From: Acidimicrobiaceae bacterium
GTDB lineage: Bacteria > Actinomycetota > Acidimicrobiia > Acidimicrobiales > RAAP-2
Direction of reading: 5' to 3'
Assembly: GCA_003152555.1 (NCBI GenBank)
Contig: PMAL01000065.1
Location: 10,514 to 16,820, forward strand
DNA: 6,307 bases
Shown here: positions 1 to 6,205 of the stretch, piece after piece
Numbering within the stretch: the first letter of the stretch is position 1
Layout of the letters: the number at the start of each line of letters is the position of its first letter
Program-made: the position numbers and the translations under genes
Notes under the pieces: generated by a model
Told to the model about the DNA's origin: nothing
Seen by the model: only the letters and a program-made list of their open reading frames with translations
The model's database searches: none

Positions 1-943
1 GCTCAAAGACAATGTCGGGGTCGTCACCGACGAGCACGCGAATGTCCTTTCCGAACCGGCGCCACTCCGTCTCGTCCTGGGTGTGTTCGTCTTTCCAGAA
101 CTGGTACTTCTTCTCCTGGCGATTGATGACGTATTCGCAGCCCAGTTCATGAAGGGTGTCAACCTTGTTGGCGCTCGAGACCACACCTATTGGCGTGCCA
201 CCCGAATTGAGCACGTGCTGTACGGCGAATGAGCCGAGGCCGCCCGAGGCGCCCCAGATCAAGACTTTGTCGCCCTGGGTGACCGGCGCGCCGTTACGTG
301 ACACGAGCATGCGGTACGCCGTGGAATTGCACAGCGCGTTCACCGCAGATTCCTCCCACGTCAAGTGGGTTGGCTTGGGCATCAGCTGATTGGCTTTCAC
401 CACTGAGATGTCGGCGAGTCCGCCAAAGTTCGTCTCGAATCCCCAGATGCGTTGATTGTCCGAGCGCATCGAGTCGTCGTGGGCACTGGGATCTTGATCG
501 TCCACGTAGTTGCAATGCACGGTGACCTCGTCGCCAACCTTCCAGTTGCGTACCGCCGATCCCGCACGCACGATCACCCCGGCCGCATCGGAACCAACCA
601 CGTGATAGTCGAGCGCATGGCGCTGGCCCCAGATTGACTCCTTGGCGAGACGGTCCAGGAAACCGAAGGTCGACAGGGGTTCAAAAATGCTCGTCCACAC
701 CGTATTGAAATTGATCGACGATGCCATCACAACAATGAACACCTCGTCCGGCGCTAGCTCGGGTAACGCCACTTCATCGACGTGCAGGCTTTGACGCGGG
801 TCCTTGTCGCGGCTCTCGATTCCTTCGAACATGTTCTGTTCATCACGACGAACGAACACGGCCCGAGTCGTGGCGGGCATCGGAGTGTCGGCCAACGTCT
901 CGCCAGTGGCGCCCGCGCGTACGGCTTCGAGAATCTCACTCAT
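1..943 (-). CDS. ccr: Crotonyl-CoA carboxylase/reductase, N-terminal 314 codons (cut by window edge)
   Basis: This cytosolic enzyme reduces crotonyl-CoA with NADPH while fixing CO2, giving ethylmalonyl-CoA. It belongs to the zinc-free medium-chain dehydrogenase/reductase superfamily. Translation of the minus strand from ATG 943-941 gives MSEILEAVRAG, which lines up with the family N-terminus (MKEILDAI) and fixes the start. Visible motifs are MFEGIESRDKDPR (38-50), SSINFNTVWTSIFEP (75-89), QRIWGFETNFGGLA (164-177), the nucleotide-binding loop GASGGLGS (231-238) and FWKDEHTQD (282-290). The CO2-pocket residues known from the Kitasatospora enzyme (Asn81, Phe170, Glu171) appear here as N80, F169 and E170, one position earlier. 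The last codons read DPDIVFE, matching the family just before HPGR. About 130 C-terminal residues, including the active-site His, lie outside the window. There is no clear Shine-Dalgarno, and the thiolase is divergent. The family call is very secure; whether it serves the ethylmalonyl-CoA pathway or extender-unit supply is inference. Confidence 0.97.
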   Translation of the reverse strand, partial: MSEILEAVRAGATGETLADTPMPATTRAVFVRRDEQNMFEGIESRDKDPRQSLHVDEVALPELAPDEVFIVVMASSINFNTVWTSIFEPLSTFGFLDRLAKESIWGQRHALDYHVVGSDAAGVIVRAGSAVRNWKVGDEVTVHCNYVDDQDPSAHDDSMRSDNQRIWGFETNFGGLADISVVKANQLMPKPTHLTWEESAVNALCNSTAYRMLVSRNGAPVTQGDKVLIWGASGGLGSFAVQHVLNSGGTPIGVVSSANKVDTLHELGCEYVINRQEKKYQFWKDEHTQDETEWRRFGKDIRVLVGDDPDIVFE

Positions 944-950
944 CTCGGCG

Positions 951-956
951 AGGTTA
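951..956 (-). promoter_or_regulatory. Candidate -10 element of ccr (leaderless start)
   Basis: On the minus strand TAACCT lies 7 nt before the ccr ATG, and no purine-rich ribosome site is present. This fits the TANNNT-N6/7-ATG pattern of actinobacterial leaderless genes. No good -35 is visible. The match to TATAAT is only three of six, so this is suggestive rather than proven. Confidence 0.35.
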
Positions 957-970
957 GTTGTATTCCAATA

Positions 971-990
971 CGCCCAGCGCCTGGGCGCTG
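971..990. repeat. Overlapping GC-rich inverted repeats in the ccr/thiolase gap
   Basis: Two perfect 7-bp inverted repeats overlap: CGCCCAG-CGC-CTGGGCG (971-987) and CAGCGCC-TG-GGCGCTG (975-990). They lie 28-47 bp upstream of the ccr ATG, around the -35 position if ccr is leaderless. The right arm GGCGCTG is shared with the neighbouring 22-bp palindrome. No T-run follows on either strand, so a terminator is unlikely. A protein-binding site is the more natural reading. Confidence 0.5.
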
Positions 991-1006
991 AGTTCGAATT
1001 CAGCGC
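985..1006. promoter_or_regulatory. Near-perfect 22-bp palindrome, candidate operator
   Basis: The half-site GCGCTGAGTTC (985-995) is mirrored by GAATTCAGCGC (996-1006). Ten of the 11 base pairs are symmetric; the only break is G992/T999. It sits between divergent ccr and the thiolase gene, 42 bp upstream of the first and 108 bp upstream of the second, where a dimeric regulator could control both. TetR-type regulators of ccr, such as CcrR, are known in methylotrophs. No regulator gene is in view, so the protein is unknown. Confidence 0.55.
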
Positions 1007-1103
1007 GCACCGCTCAACGAGCCCGCACGTCATTGTCACCCTGCGCCGCGGCAGCAATTTCACACGAACGTCTATCGTGCACGTAGTCACATCTTTCATC
1101 TTT

Positions 1104-1108
1104 AGGAG
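1104..1108 (+). promoter_or_regulatory. Ribosome binding site of the thiolase gene
   Basis: AGGAG lies 5 nt before ATG 1114. It fixes the thiolase start and contrasts with the leaderless-looking starts elsewhere in the window. A TATCGT hexamer at 1073-1078 could be its -10 region, giving a leader of about 29 nt, but no convincing -35 accompanies it. Confidence 0.8.
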
Positions 1109-1113
1109 TCACC

Positions 1114-2292
1114 ATGTCACGCAGCGTCATCGTCGCCGGCAGTCGAACCGCCATTGGCAAACTCGCGGGCGTCTTCGCCTCGCTCAGCGCGCAAGACCTT
1201 GGCGGCACCGCCATCAAGGGAGTCCTCGAGCGCACCGGGATTGACCCGGCGACAGTGGACGTTGTACTGATGGGCCAGGTGATCCAGGCAGGTCAGGGTC
1301 AGATAACGGCCCGCCAAGCCGCGGTCAAGGGTGGGATCCCGATGACCGTGAACGCGACCACGATTAACAAGGTCTGTCTTTCGGGGCTCCAGACCATCTA
1401 CTTGGCCGACCTGATGGTTCGCGCCGGTGAAGCCGACATCGTCGTCGCCGGCGGCATGGAGTCAATGACCAACGCGCCCTACCTCCTACCGGGAGCGCGC
1501 GCCGGCTACCGGATTGGCGATCAGAGTGTCGTGGACTCCATGATGTTCGACGCGCTCAGTTGCGCCTTCGACGAGTGCGCGATGGGACTGTCCACCGAGC
1601 GTCACAACGCGGGACGAATCTCGCGCGCGCGCCAAGACGAATTCTCCGCACGCAGCCATCAGTTGGCTGCCGCAGCGATTGCGTCGGGAAGATTTGCCGA
1701 AGAGATCGTCGACGTAGCGGTCCCCCAAAGAAAGGGCGATCCGACGATTGTCAACACCGACGAAGGGGTGCGCGCCGAGACGACAGTCGAGTCACTCGGA
1801 CAGCTTCGTGCAGCGTTCGAAAAGGACGGCACGATCACGGCCGGCAACGCGTCGCAGATCTCAGATGGTGGAGCCGCAATATTGGTGATGTCCGCATCGC
1901 GCGCCGAAGAACTTGGTCTTGAGCCACTGGGCGAACTCGTGAGCTACGGCCAAGTCGCTGGACCCGATGCCTCTCTGCTGTCGCAACCCTCAAACGCCAT
2001 CGCGAAAGCCGCCGCCAAAGCCGGTCTTGACGTCAGGGGGCTCGACCTCTACGAAATCAATGAGGCGTTCGCCGCGGTGGGTTTAGCGTCAGCCGACGAA
2101 CTGGGCATCGATGAGGCAAAGTTGAACGTCAATGGCGGGGCCATTGCGTTAGGACATCCCGTGGGCATGTCGGGAACTCGCCTCGCGCTCACCGCGTTGC
2201 TCGAACTGCGACGCCGTGGTGGCGGCGTGGCCGCCGTGGGGCTCTGCGGTGGCGGCGGTCAGGGCGACGCGGCGATTTTTCGTTCTTTTTGA
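1114..2292 (+). CDS. Acetyl-CoA C-acetyltransferase (biosynthetic-type thiolase)
   Basis: A thiolase II-type enzyme that condenses two acetyl-CoA into acetoacetyl-CoA, or cleaves it, in the cytosol. The 392 residues equal the usual length of the family. The nucleophilic cysteine is C88 in NKVCLSG. NEAFA occupies 316-320, the catalytic H348 lies in GGAIALGHPVGMSGTR, and the second cysteine C378 lies in LCGGGGQG. H348 and C378 have the same numbers as in the Zoogloea enzyme, so the protein is full length and should be active. GGMESMTNAPYLLPGAR (113-129) is also typical. AGGAG 5 nt upstream supports the ATG. It is divergent from ccr, which suggests that it supplies C4 acyl-CoA for the Ccr reaction. 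phaA or atoB would be reasonable names, but sequence alone does not fix the substrate range. The last 34 bp overlap the convergent phosphatase gene. Confidence 0.96.
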   Translation: MSRSVIVAGSRTAIGKLAGVFASLSAQDLGGTAIKGVLERTGIDPATVDVVLMGQVIQAGQGQITARQAAVKGGIPMTVNATTINKVCLSGLQTIYLADLMVRAGEADIVVAGGMESMTNAPYLLPGARAGYRIGDQSVVDSMMFDALSCAFDECAMGLSTERHNAGRISRARQDEFSARSHQLAAAAIASGRFAEEIVDVAVPQRKGDPTIVNTDEGVRAETTVESLGQLRAAFEKDGTITAGNASQISDGGAAILVMSASRAEELGLEPLGELVSYGQVAGPDASLLSQPSNAIAKAAAKAGLDVRGLDLYEINEAFAAVGLASADELGIDEAKLNVNGGAIALGHPVGMSGTRLALTALLELRRRGGGVAAVGLCGGGGQGDAAIFRSF

Positions 2293-2810
2293 TCGGGGAT
2301 ATAACTCGCCACCACTTCGTAGCGCTGAGCTTGGAGCATCTCGCCATCAGGTAGCGCCAACACGTACGCGCCGCCGAGCGCGAAGCTTTGGGTTCGAAGT
2401 TCTTCGGGAACCTCGCGCGCGAGCACGAACATCAGATCGTGCACCGAAGGGTTGTGTCCGACAATCATCAACGACGTCGTCATTGGATCGATGTCCCGAA
2501 GTGCTTGGAGCAGGTCCTCTCCCGTCACCTCTCGCGTACCGGCGTAGATTGATCGCTCGAACGTGCGGTCAGCGACAAAATCGGTTCCATCAAATCCGAG
2601 TTCGAACGTCTCCGAAGTACGAACGGCACTGCTGACGAGTGCCGTCACCGGTCCGAAGCGACCCAGCGATTCTGCGTCACGAGCCCAGGCCCGCAGCTGC
2701 TTGCACTGCCTTCGACCGCGACCGCTCAGCGGTCGATCGAAGTCCAGACCCATGGGCAGCGGCGGTGATGCCTTGGCGTGACGGACAATGACGAGATAAC
2801 GCATATCCAT
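2259..2810 (-). CDS. SixA-like histidine phosphatase family protein
   Basis: A small one-domain histidine phosphatase of 183 residues. Such enzymes form a phosphohistidine intermediate; E. coli SixA acts on phosphohistidine of phosphotransfer proteins. From the start MDMRYLVIVRHAK, the RH motif is R10-H11 (RHA in place of RHG), followed by DRPLSGRGRRQ (25-35), SSAVRTSET (60-68, conserved R64) and IVGHNPSVHDL (116-126) with the second catalytic His at H119. The order RH, D-R-P-L-S-G-R-G, S-R-T, GHNP is that of the SixA branch. The start may be ATG 2810 or ATG 2804 (MRYLVIVRHA); neither has a ribosome site. The frame stays open to 3002, but that part is antisense to uppP and was rejected. The 3' end overlaps the thiolase by 34 bp. 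From memory, a histidine phosphatase (Rv2135c) also neighbours uppP in mycobacteria, so a functional link is possible. The true substrate is unknown. Confidence 0.88.
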   Translation of the reverse strand: MDMRYLVIVRHAKASPPLPMGLDFDRPLSGRGRRQCKQLRAWARDAESLGRFGPVTALVSSAVRTSETFELGFDGTDFVADRTFERSIYAGTREVTGEDLLQALRDIDPMTTSLMIVGHNPSVHDLMFVLAREVPEELRTQSFALGGAYVLALPDGEMLQAQRYEVVASYIPDQKERKIAASP

Positions 2811-2849
2811 AGTCTGGCGCGTGACGTCGACGTCGTTTAGCGTTACTTC
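2811..2849. promoter_or_regulatory. Compact divergent promoter region between the phosphatase gene and uppP
   Basis: Only 39 bp separate the two starts, so both promoters must overlap each other or the coding regions. GACGTC occurs twice in tandem (2823-2834), making a perfect 12-bp palindrome. TAGCGT (2838-2843) lies 6 nt before the uppP GTG and fits an actinobacterial leaderless -10 element. A second interrupted repeat, GTTAC-N9-GTAAC (2842-2860), spans the uppP start. No Shine-Dalgarno is visible for either gene. Confidence 0.45.
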
Positions 2850-3749
2850 GTGCACGTAACCCTGACGTACTTTCAAGCGGTAGTGATGGGACTCGTGCAA
2901 GGCATCACGGAACTCTTTCCAATCTCGAGCCTCGGCCACGGCGTGCTCGTGCCCGCCCTGCTCGGATGGCACAACCTGGTCAGTAGCCAGTCGGCCTCGC
3001 AATCATTTTTTCTGGTGTTCCTCGTGGGACTGCACGTCGGCACCGCGGTGGGCCTCATCGTCTTCTATCGCAAAACGTGGGCGAAACTGCTCGCCGGACT
3101 GGGCCGCCAGGTTTCAAAATCTCGCAGTGAAGGGCTCTCGTCGCTGTGGCATCTGGACAACCCCGACATGGACCCGAGCTACCGACTCCTGTTCATCCTC
3201 GCCGTCGGCAGCATTCCCGTCGGGATCGCCGGGCTATTCCTCGAACACGCGCTGCGCGTGCTCTTCGCCAAGCCGCTCGCCGCTGCCATATTCCTCACCG
3301 TCAATGGTGTGATCCTGCTCGTCGGTGAAAGCCTGCTGCGATCGCGTGGGCGCCACGTCATGCACCGCACGCTCGACACAATCAGTGTGAAGGGTGCGCT
3401 CGCCATTGGCTCTTCGCAGATACTCGCCCTGCTGGCGGGAATATCGCGCAGTGGCGTCACGATGGTCTCGGGCCTGCTCGGACACCTTGATCATGAAGAC
3501 GCCGCGAACTTCTCGTTCCTGCTGGCAACGCCCGTCATCTTGGTTGCCGGGCTCTACAAACTTCCGTCACTGATGGGCTCGCTCGGCGACGGTGTGCGCA
3601 TGCAAACCTTGGTGGGCGCACTTTGTGCCATGGTGGCGGCGTATGTTGCCGTGCGTTTCTTGACCAAGTGGTTTGCCACCAAGACGCTTCGGCCATTCGG
3701 CATCTACTGCCTGATTGCCGGTCTGCTCTGCGTCGTTCGCTTCGCCTAA
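2850..3749 (+). CDS. uppP: Undecaprenyl-diphosphatase (UppP/BacA family)
   Basis: A polytopic membrane enzyme that dephosphorylates undecaprenyl diphosphate, regenerating the lipid carrier for peptidoglycan and other wall polymers; its overproduction is linked to bacitracin resistance. The 299 residues are mostly hydrophobic segments. The first signature is QGITELFPISSLGH with Q17, E21, S27 and H30, the same numbers as the E. coli catalytic residues (E17, E21, S27, H30). That agreement supports the GTG start at 2850, and a stop codon lies just upstream in frame. The second signature is LAGISRSGVTM with R200 (196-205), where the usual PGxSRSG proline is alanine. A polar loop at about 86-112 separates the early helices. 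The C-terminus (RPFGIYCLIAGLLCV) is typical. The gene is divergent from the SixA-like phosphatase by 39 bp and overlaps the recR 3' end by 4 bp. No ribosome site is seen; TAGCGT 6 nt upstream suggests a leaderless mRNA. Confidence 0.95.
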   Translation: MHVTLTYFQAVVMGLVQGITELFPISSLGHGVLVPALLGWHNLVSSQSASQSFFLVFLVGLHVGTAVGLIVFYRKTWAKLLAGLGRQVSKSRSEGLSSLWHLDNPDMDPSYRLLFILAVGSIPVGIAGLFLEHALRVLFAKPLAAAIFLTVNGVILLVGESLLRSRGRHVMHRTLDTISVKGALAIGSSQILALLAGISRSGVTMVSGLLGHLDHEDAANFSFLLATPVILVAGLYKLPSLMGSLGDGVRMQTLVGALCAMVAAYVAVRFLTKWFATKTLRPFGIYCLIAGLLCVVRFA

Positions 3750-4348
3750 TCGTGCAGTACGTGTCGGCCCTCAATTGCGCGGCCGAGCGTCAGGTCATCG
3801 GCGAACTCCAGGTCACCGCCCACGGGCAGCCCGCTCGCTGGCTGTGAGACCACGAGGCCAGGCATCTGCAAAAGTCGACTCAAGTACATGGCCGTCGCGT
3901 CGCCTTCAACGTTCGAGTTAAAGCAGAGAATTACTTCCTTCACCGGACCGCTGAGGCGTTGGACCAGTTCCTGGATTCGAAGGCGATCCGGCGTCACGCC
4001 CTCCAAGGGACTGAGCACGCCGTGCAGCACGTGGTAGGTCCCGTGAAAGGCACCTGATCGCTCCACGGCCACCACGTCCGGTGGATTTTCCACTACGCAG
4101 ATCGTCGTCTGATCGCGACGACTGTCGGCGCAGATAAGACAGAGTCCACCGGTTTCAGCGATATTGCAACAACGCTCACAAAACGAGAGCTTCACTTTCA
4201 TCTCGTCCAGTGCTTGGGCCAGTCGGGCCACGTCCTCACTGGGTTGGCGCATCAACCAGAACGCGATTCGCTGGGCCGACTTTGGCCCGACGCCCGGAAA
4301 GCGGCCCAGTTCGTCGACAACCGATTGCAACGGCGGCGGGTAGTTCAT
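3746..4348 (-). CDS. recR: Recombination mediator protein RecR
   Basis: RecR works with RecF and RecO to load RecA onto SSB-coated single-stranded DNA at gaps. The 200 residues match the family length. They show the helix-hairpin-helix LGRFPGVGPKSAQRIAF (14-30), a four-cysteine zinc site C57-x2-C60-x9-C70-x2-C73, and a Toprim domain beginning at ICVVENPPDVVAVE (83-96), which contains the GTYHVLHGVLSPLEGVTPD stretch and NVEGDATAMYL (146-156). The start is ATG 4348-4346. It overlaps the dnaX stop as TGATG and is preceded by GAGGAA (4354-4359), a good ribosome site inside the last dnaX codons. A TTG one codon earlier is less likely. Translation is probably coupled to dnaX. The small ybaB gene often found between dnaX and recR is absent. 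The stop TAG interlocks with the uppP TAA on the opposite strand. Confidence 0.97.
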   Translation of the reverse strand: MNYPPPLQSVVDELGRFPGVGPKSAQRIAFWLMRQPSEDVARLAQALDEMKVKLSFCERCCNIAETGGLCLICADSRRDQTTICVVENPPDVVAVERSGAFHGTYHVLHGVLSPLEGVTPDRLRIQELVQRLSGPVKEVILCFNSNVEGDATAMYLSRLLQMPGLVVSQPASGLPVGGDLEFADDLTLGRAIEGRHVLHD

Positions 4349-6039
4349 CAAATTTCCTCGGCGCCCGGAAACATTTCACTGATGAGATGGCCCGCCATCG
4401 AGTCAACCACCACCGTTGACTCCTCACTGGCGTCATCATCAACGCCGCTCAATTCCGACTCGGGCTGCGGTGCTCGCGGTCTTGCGGCGACGGGACGTGG
4501 CGGCGACGCGTCGATGACCCATTCAATCTGAATTGGGACCTTGAATTCATGATCCATCGCGCTCTTTAGACCTGGGGCAATGTGATCGGTATTCTGGCGC
4601 ATCTCTTCGTTCGGCAACGAGACCGTCAATCGATGACCCTCGAGCGATCGCACGTGCGCGTTCTTCAACAACAACTGGGCCGAGCGCGGCGTGCGTGGCA
4701 CCACGTGGTTTTCAAATCTCTCGGTCACGTCCTCGAGGCTGAGCGGGGCATCGCTGCTCACCGACGGCGCCGTCGGCAGGTCGGACGGGGTCGCCACGGA
4801 CTCAGATGTCACGGGTGCGGCGGTGACTTCGGACGTCTCTCTTGGCGCCGTCGTGCCGATTGGTCGCAGTGGTGTCGCGGGCACCGGTGGCGTGCTCGCG
4901 ACCGGACGGGCACCTTCTCGTTCTAACTTCGTGAGACGTTCGTCAAGGGACTGCACAGAACTGTCCAGTTCCGGTCGAATAAGGCGCACCAATGCCACCT
5001 CGAGGGTCACCACTTTTTCCGGGGCACTCTTCATCTCTCGCATGGCCAACCCAAAGGTCTCGAGAATCCGCACGGTGCGTGGAAGTCCCAGCTGCGCTCC
5101 CCACGCGCTCAGACGTTCGCGGTCACTGTCGACGGCGTCCGCAACTTCCGGCGCCACCTGAAGCAGGAAGACCTGACGAACTTCCGCGGCGAAACTCTCG
5201 GCGAGTTGTTCCGGGTCCCACCCCTCCTTCGTGAGTACCGCCAGTGACCGCAACGCGCCGACTGCGTCGAGGTTGACCAACGAATGAAACAGTCCGTCGA
5301 ACTCCGGCTGGGTCTCACTGAGCGCACCGGTCGCAATGAGTTGATCGAGGGCACTCAATGCATCTCGGGCAGAACCACGACCGAGTCGGACCGCCGCGTC
5401 AATCAGCTCGTCGTCGGCCGCCAGACCGGCAGCACCCTTCACATCGTGCAGCAGCGAACTCAGGGTCTCGCCGCCAATGAGTCGAAACTCAAGATGTTGC
5501 GTGCGCGAACGAATTGTGGGCATGACCTTGTGCGGTTCCGTCGTCGCCAAAACGAACACTACGTGTTGTGGCGGCTCTTCAAGTGTCTTCAGCAGCGCCG
5601 CTGATGCTGCCTTTGAAAGCTGGTGGACTTCGTCAAAGATGTACACCTTCCAGCTACCCGGAGTACCGTGCCAGGCGCCCGCGATGATCTCGCGAATGTC
5701 GTCGACCCCGTTGTTCGACGCCGCGTCGAGTTCCACCACGTCGAGTGAGGATCCCTTGGTGATCGCGACACAGCTACCGCATTCGTCGCAGGCATCACCG
5801 TCGCGCGGGTGTTCGCAGTTGAGCGCCTTGGCGAGGATGCGAGCCGTCGTAGTCTTGCCCGTTCCCCGCGGTCCCGAGAAGAGATAGGCGTGCACCACGC
5901 GGTCGTTCTTGACGGCACCCTGCAGTGCGCGAACCACGTGGTCCTGACCGCGAAGTTCCGCGAATCGACCGGGCCGAAAGCGCCGATAGAGCGCCGTCAC
6001 ACCGTCAATCGAGGTGGGTACGGGAGTCGTTTCGGCCAT
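4348..6039 (-). CDS. dnaX: DNA polymerase III subunit gamma/tau
   Basis: The ATPase subunit of the clamp loader, which opens the beta clamp and links it to the polymerase. The 563 residues show YRRFRPGRFAELRGQDHV (18-35), Walker A GPRGTGKTT (56-64), a four-cysteine zinc module (C75, C84, C87, C90), Walker B VYIFDEVHQLS (132-142), sensor 1 ATTEPHK (165-171), an SRT arginine-finger motif (178-180) and sensor 2 GSARDALSALDQ (222-233). A Pro/Thr/Ser/Ala-rich linker covers about 375-432. A C-terminal domain with LEDVTERFENHVV and LTVSLPNEEMRQ follows, so this is a tau-type protein. SRT with a following QHLEFRL is like actinobacterial DnaX, where E. coli and Bacillus have SRC. I see no A- or T-run slippery site that would make a separate gamma. 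ATG 6039 is the first start after an in-frame TAG at 6051-6049. It has no ribosome site, but TAGCAT lies 6 nt upstream. ffs is 29 bp upstream on the same strand and recR follows directly. Confidence 0.97.
   Translation of the reverse strand: MAETTPVPTSIDGVTALYRRFRPGRFAELRGQDHVVRALQGAVKNDRVVHAYLFSGPRGTGKTTTARILAKALNCEHPRDGDACDECGSCVAITKGSSLDVVELDAASNNGVDDIREIIAGAWHGTPGSWKVYIFDEVHQLSKAASAALLKTLEEPPQHVVFVLATTEPHKVMPTIRSRTQHLEFRLIGGETLSSLLHDVKGAAGLAADDELIDAAVRLGRGSARDALSALDQLIATGALSETQPEFDGLFHSLVNLDAVGALRSLAVLTKEGWDPEQLAESFAAEVRQVFLLQVAPEVADAVDSDRERLSAWGAQLGLPRTVRILETFGLAMREMKSAPEKVVTLEVALVRLIRPELDSSVQSLDERLTKLEREGARPVASTPPVPATPLRPIGTTAPRETSEVTAAPVTSESVATPSDLPTAPSVSSDAPLSLEDVTERFENHVVPRTPRSAQLLLKNAHVRSLEGHRLTVSLPNEEMRQNTDHIAPGLKSAMDHEFKVPIQIEWVIDASPPRPVAARPRAPQPESELSGVDDDASEESTVVVDSMAGHLISEMFPGAEEI
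4354..4359 (-). promoter_or_regulatory. Ribosome binding site of recR inside the dnaX 3' end
   Basis: GAGGAA on the minus strand encodes the two glutamates before the final Ile of DnaX and lies 5-7 nt before recR ATG 4348. Its place decides the recR start at ATG rather than the preceding TTG, and indicates translational coupling through the TGATG overlap. Confidence 0.75.
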
Positions 6040-6045
6040 GCACGC

Positions 6046-6051
6046 ATGCTA
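6046..6051 (-). promoter_or_regulatory. Candidate -10 element of dnaX (leaderless start)
   Basis: TAGCAT lies 6 nt before the dnaX ATG on the minus strand, with no Shine-Dalgarno in between. It fits TANNNT-N6-ATG leaderless promoters. No good -35 is found in the 3' stem of ffs, so read-through from ffs is an alternative or additional source of dnaX mRNA. Confidence 0.4.
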
Positions 6052-6068
6052 ACGGCGCGCTGTAAGGT

Positions 6069-6200
6069 GCCGAGGTCCAAAGCGGTGGTCAGGCGATCCG
6101 TGGCACCCAACACAATTCGCTGAGAGCTGCTGGCTTCCACCCCTGACTCGGTTCACGAACGGTCGTCGCACGGGACCCGACCACCGCTGTGGACCTCGGC
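6069..6200 (-). ncRNA. ffs: Signal recognition particle RNA (4.5S-type, small bacterial form)
   Basis: The RNA core of the signal recognition particle, which binds Ffh and targets nascent membrane proteins. Read on the minus strand, the conserved domain IV is at 6145-6127: CAGG, a stem GGU/GCC, a GGAA tetraloop, then AGCAG. These are the symmetric loop and tetraloop that bind Ffh. The ends form a long helix: 6191-6200 pairs perfectly with 6069-6078, and with the inner part (6179-6190 with 6079-6090) 21 of 22 positions pair. CCGTG/CACGG and GTTCG/CGAAT provide the middle helices. At about 132 nt as a single hairpin it lacks the Alu domain of the Bacillus RNA. It lies just upstream of dnaX in the same direction, a conserved neighbourhood. 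No T-run follows the stem, so the 3' end is probably made by processing. Exact ends are uncertain by several bases. Confidence 0.93.
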
Positions 6201-6205
6201 GTAGA

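Noticed and set aside
971..990. GC-rich inverted repeats before ccr as a transcription terminator
   Set aside because: They sit between two divergent starts, so nothing needs terminating there, and no T-run follows on either strand.
2276..2290. Two T-runs at the thiolase end as an intrinsic terminator
   Set aside because: No stable GC-rich hairpin precedes them, and they lie within the coding overlap of two genes.
2811..3002. A 64-codon N-terminal extension of the SixA-like phosphatase (open frame to an ATG at 3002)
   Set aside because: It would be antisense to the conserved catalytic N-terminus of uppP, it resembles no known domain, and the family begins close to the RHA motif, so the start at 2810 or 2804 is preferred.
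4349..4351. TTG start for recR one codon before the ATG
   Set aside because: The adjacent ATG has a well-spaced GAGGAA, forms the common TGATG coupling with dnaX, and gives the usual N-terminus.
4348..5000. Programmed frameshift in dnaX giving a shorter gamma product
   Set aside because: No slippery A- or T-run is seen around the linker on the coding strand, and the frame continues into a sensible C-terminal domain.
4582..5161. Open frames on the plus strand opposite dnaX, rich in Arg, Gly and Ser
   Set aside because: They mirror the high-GC codon bias of dnaX on the other strand, have no recognisable domain and no ribosome site; shadow frames like these also lie opposite or beside the other genes.
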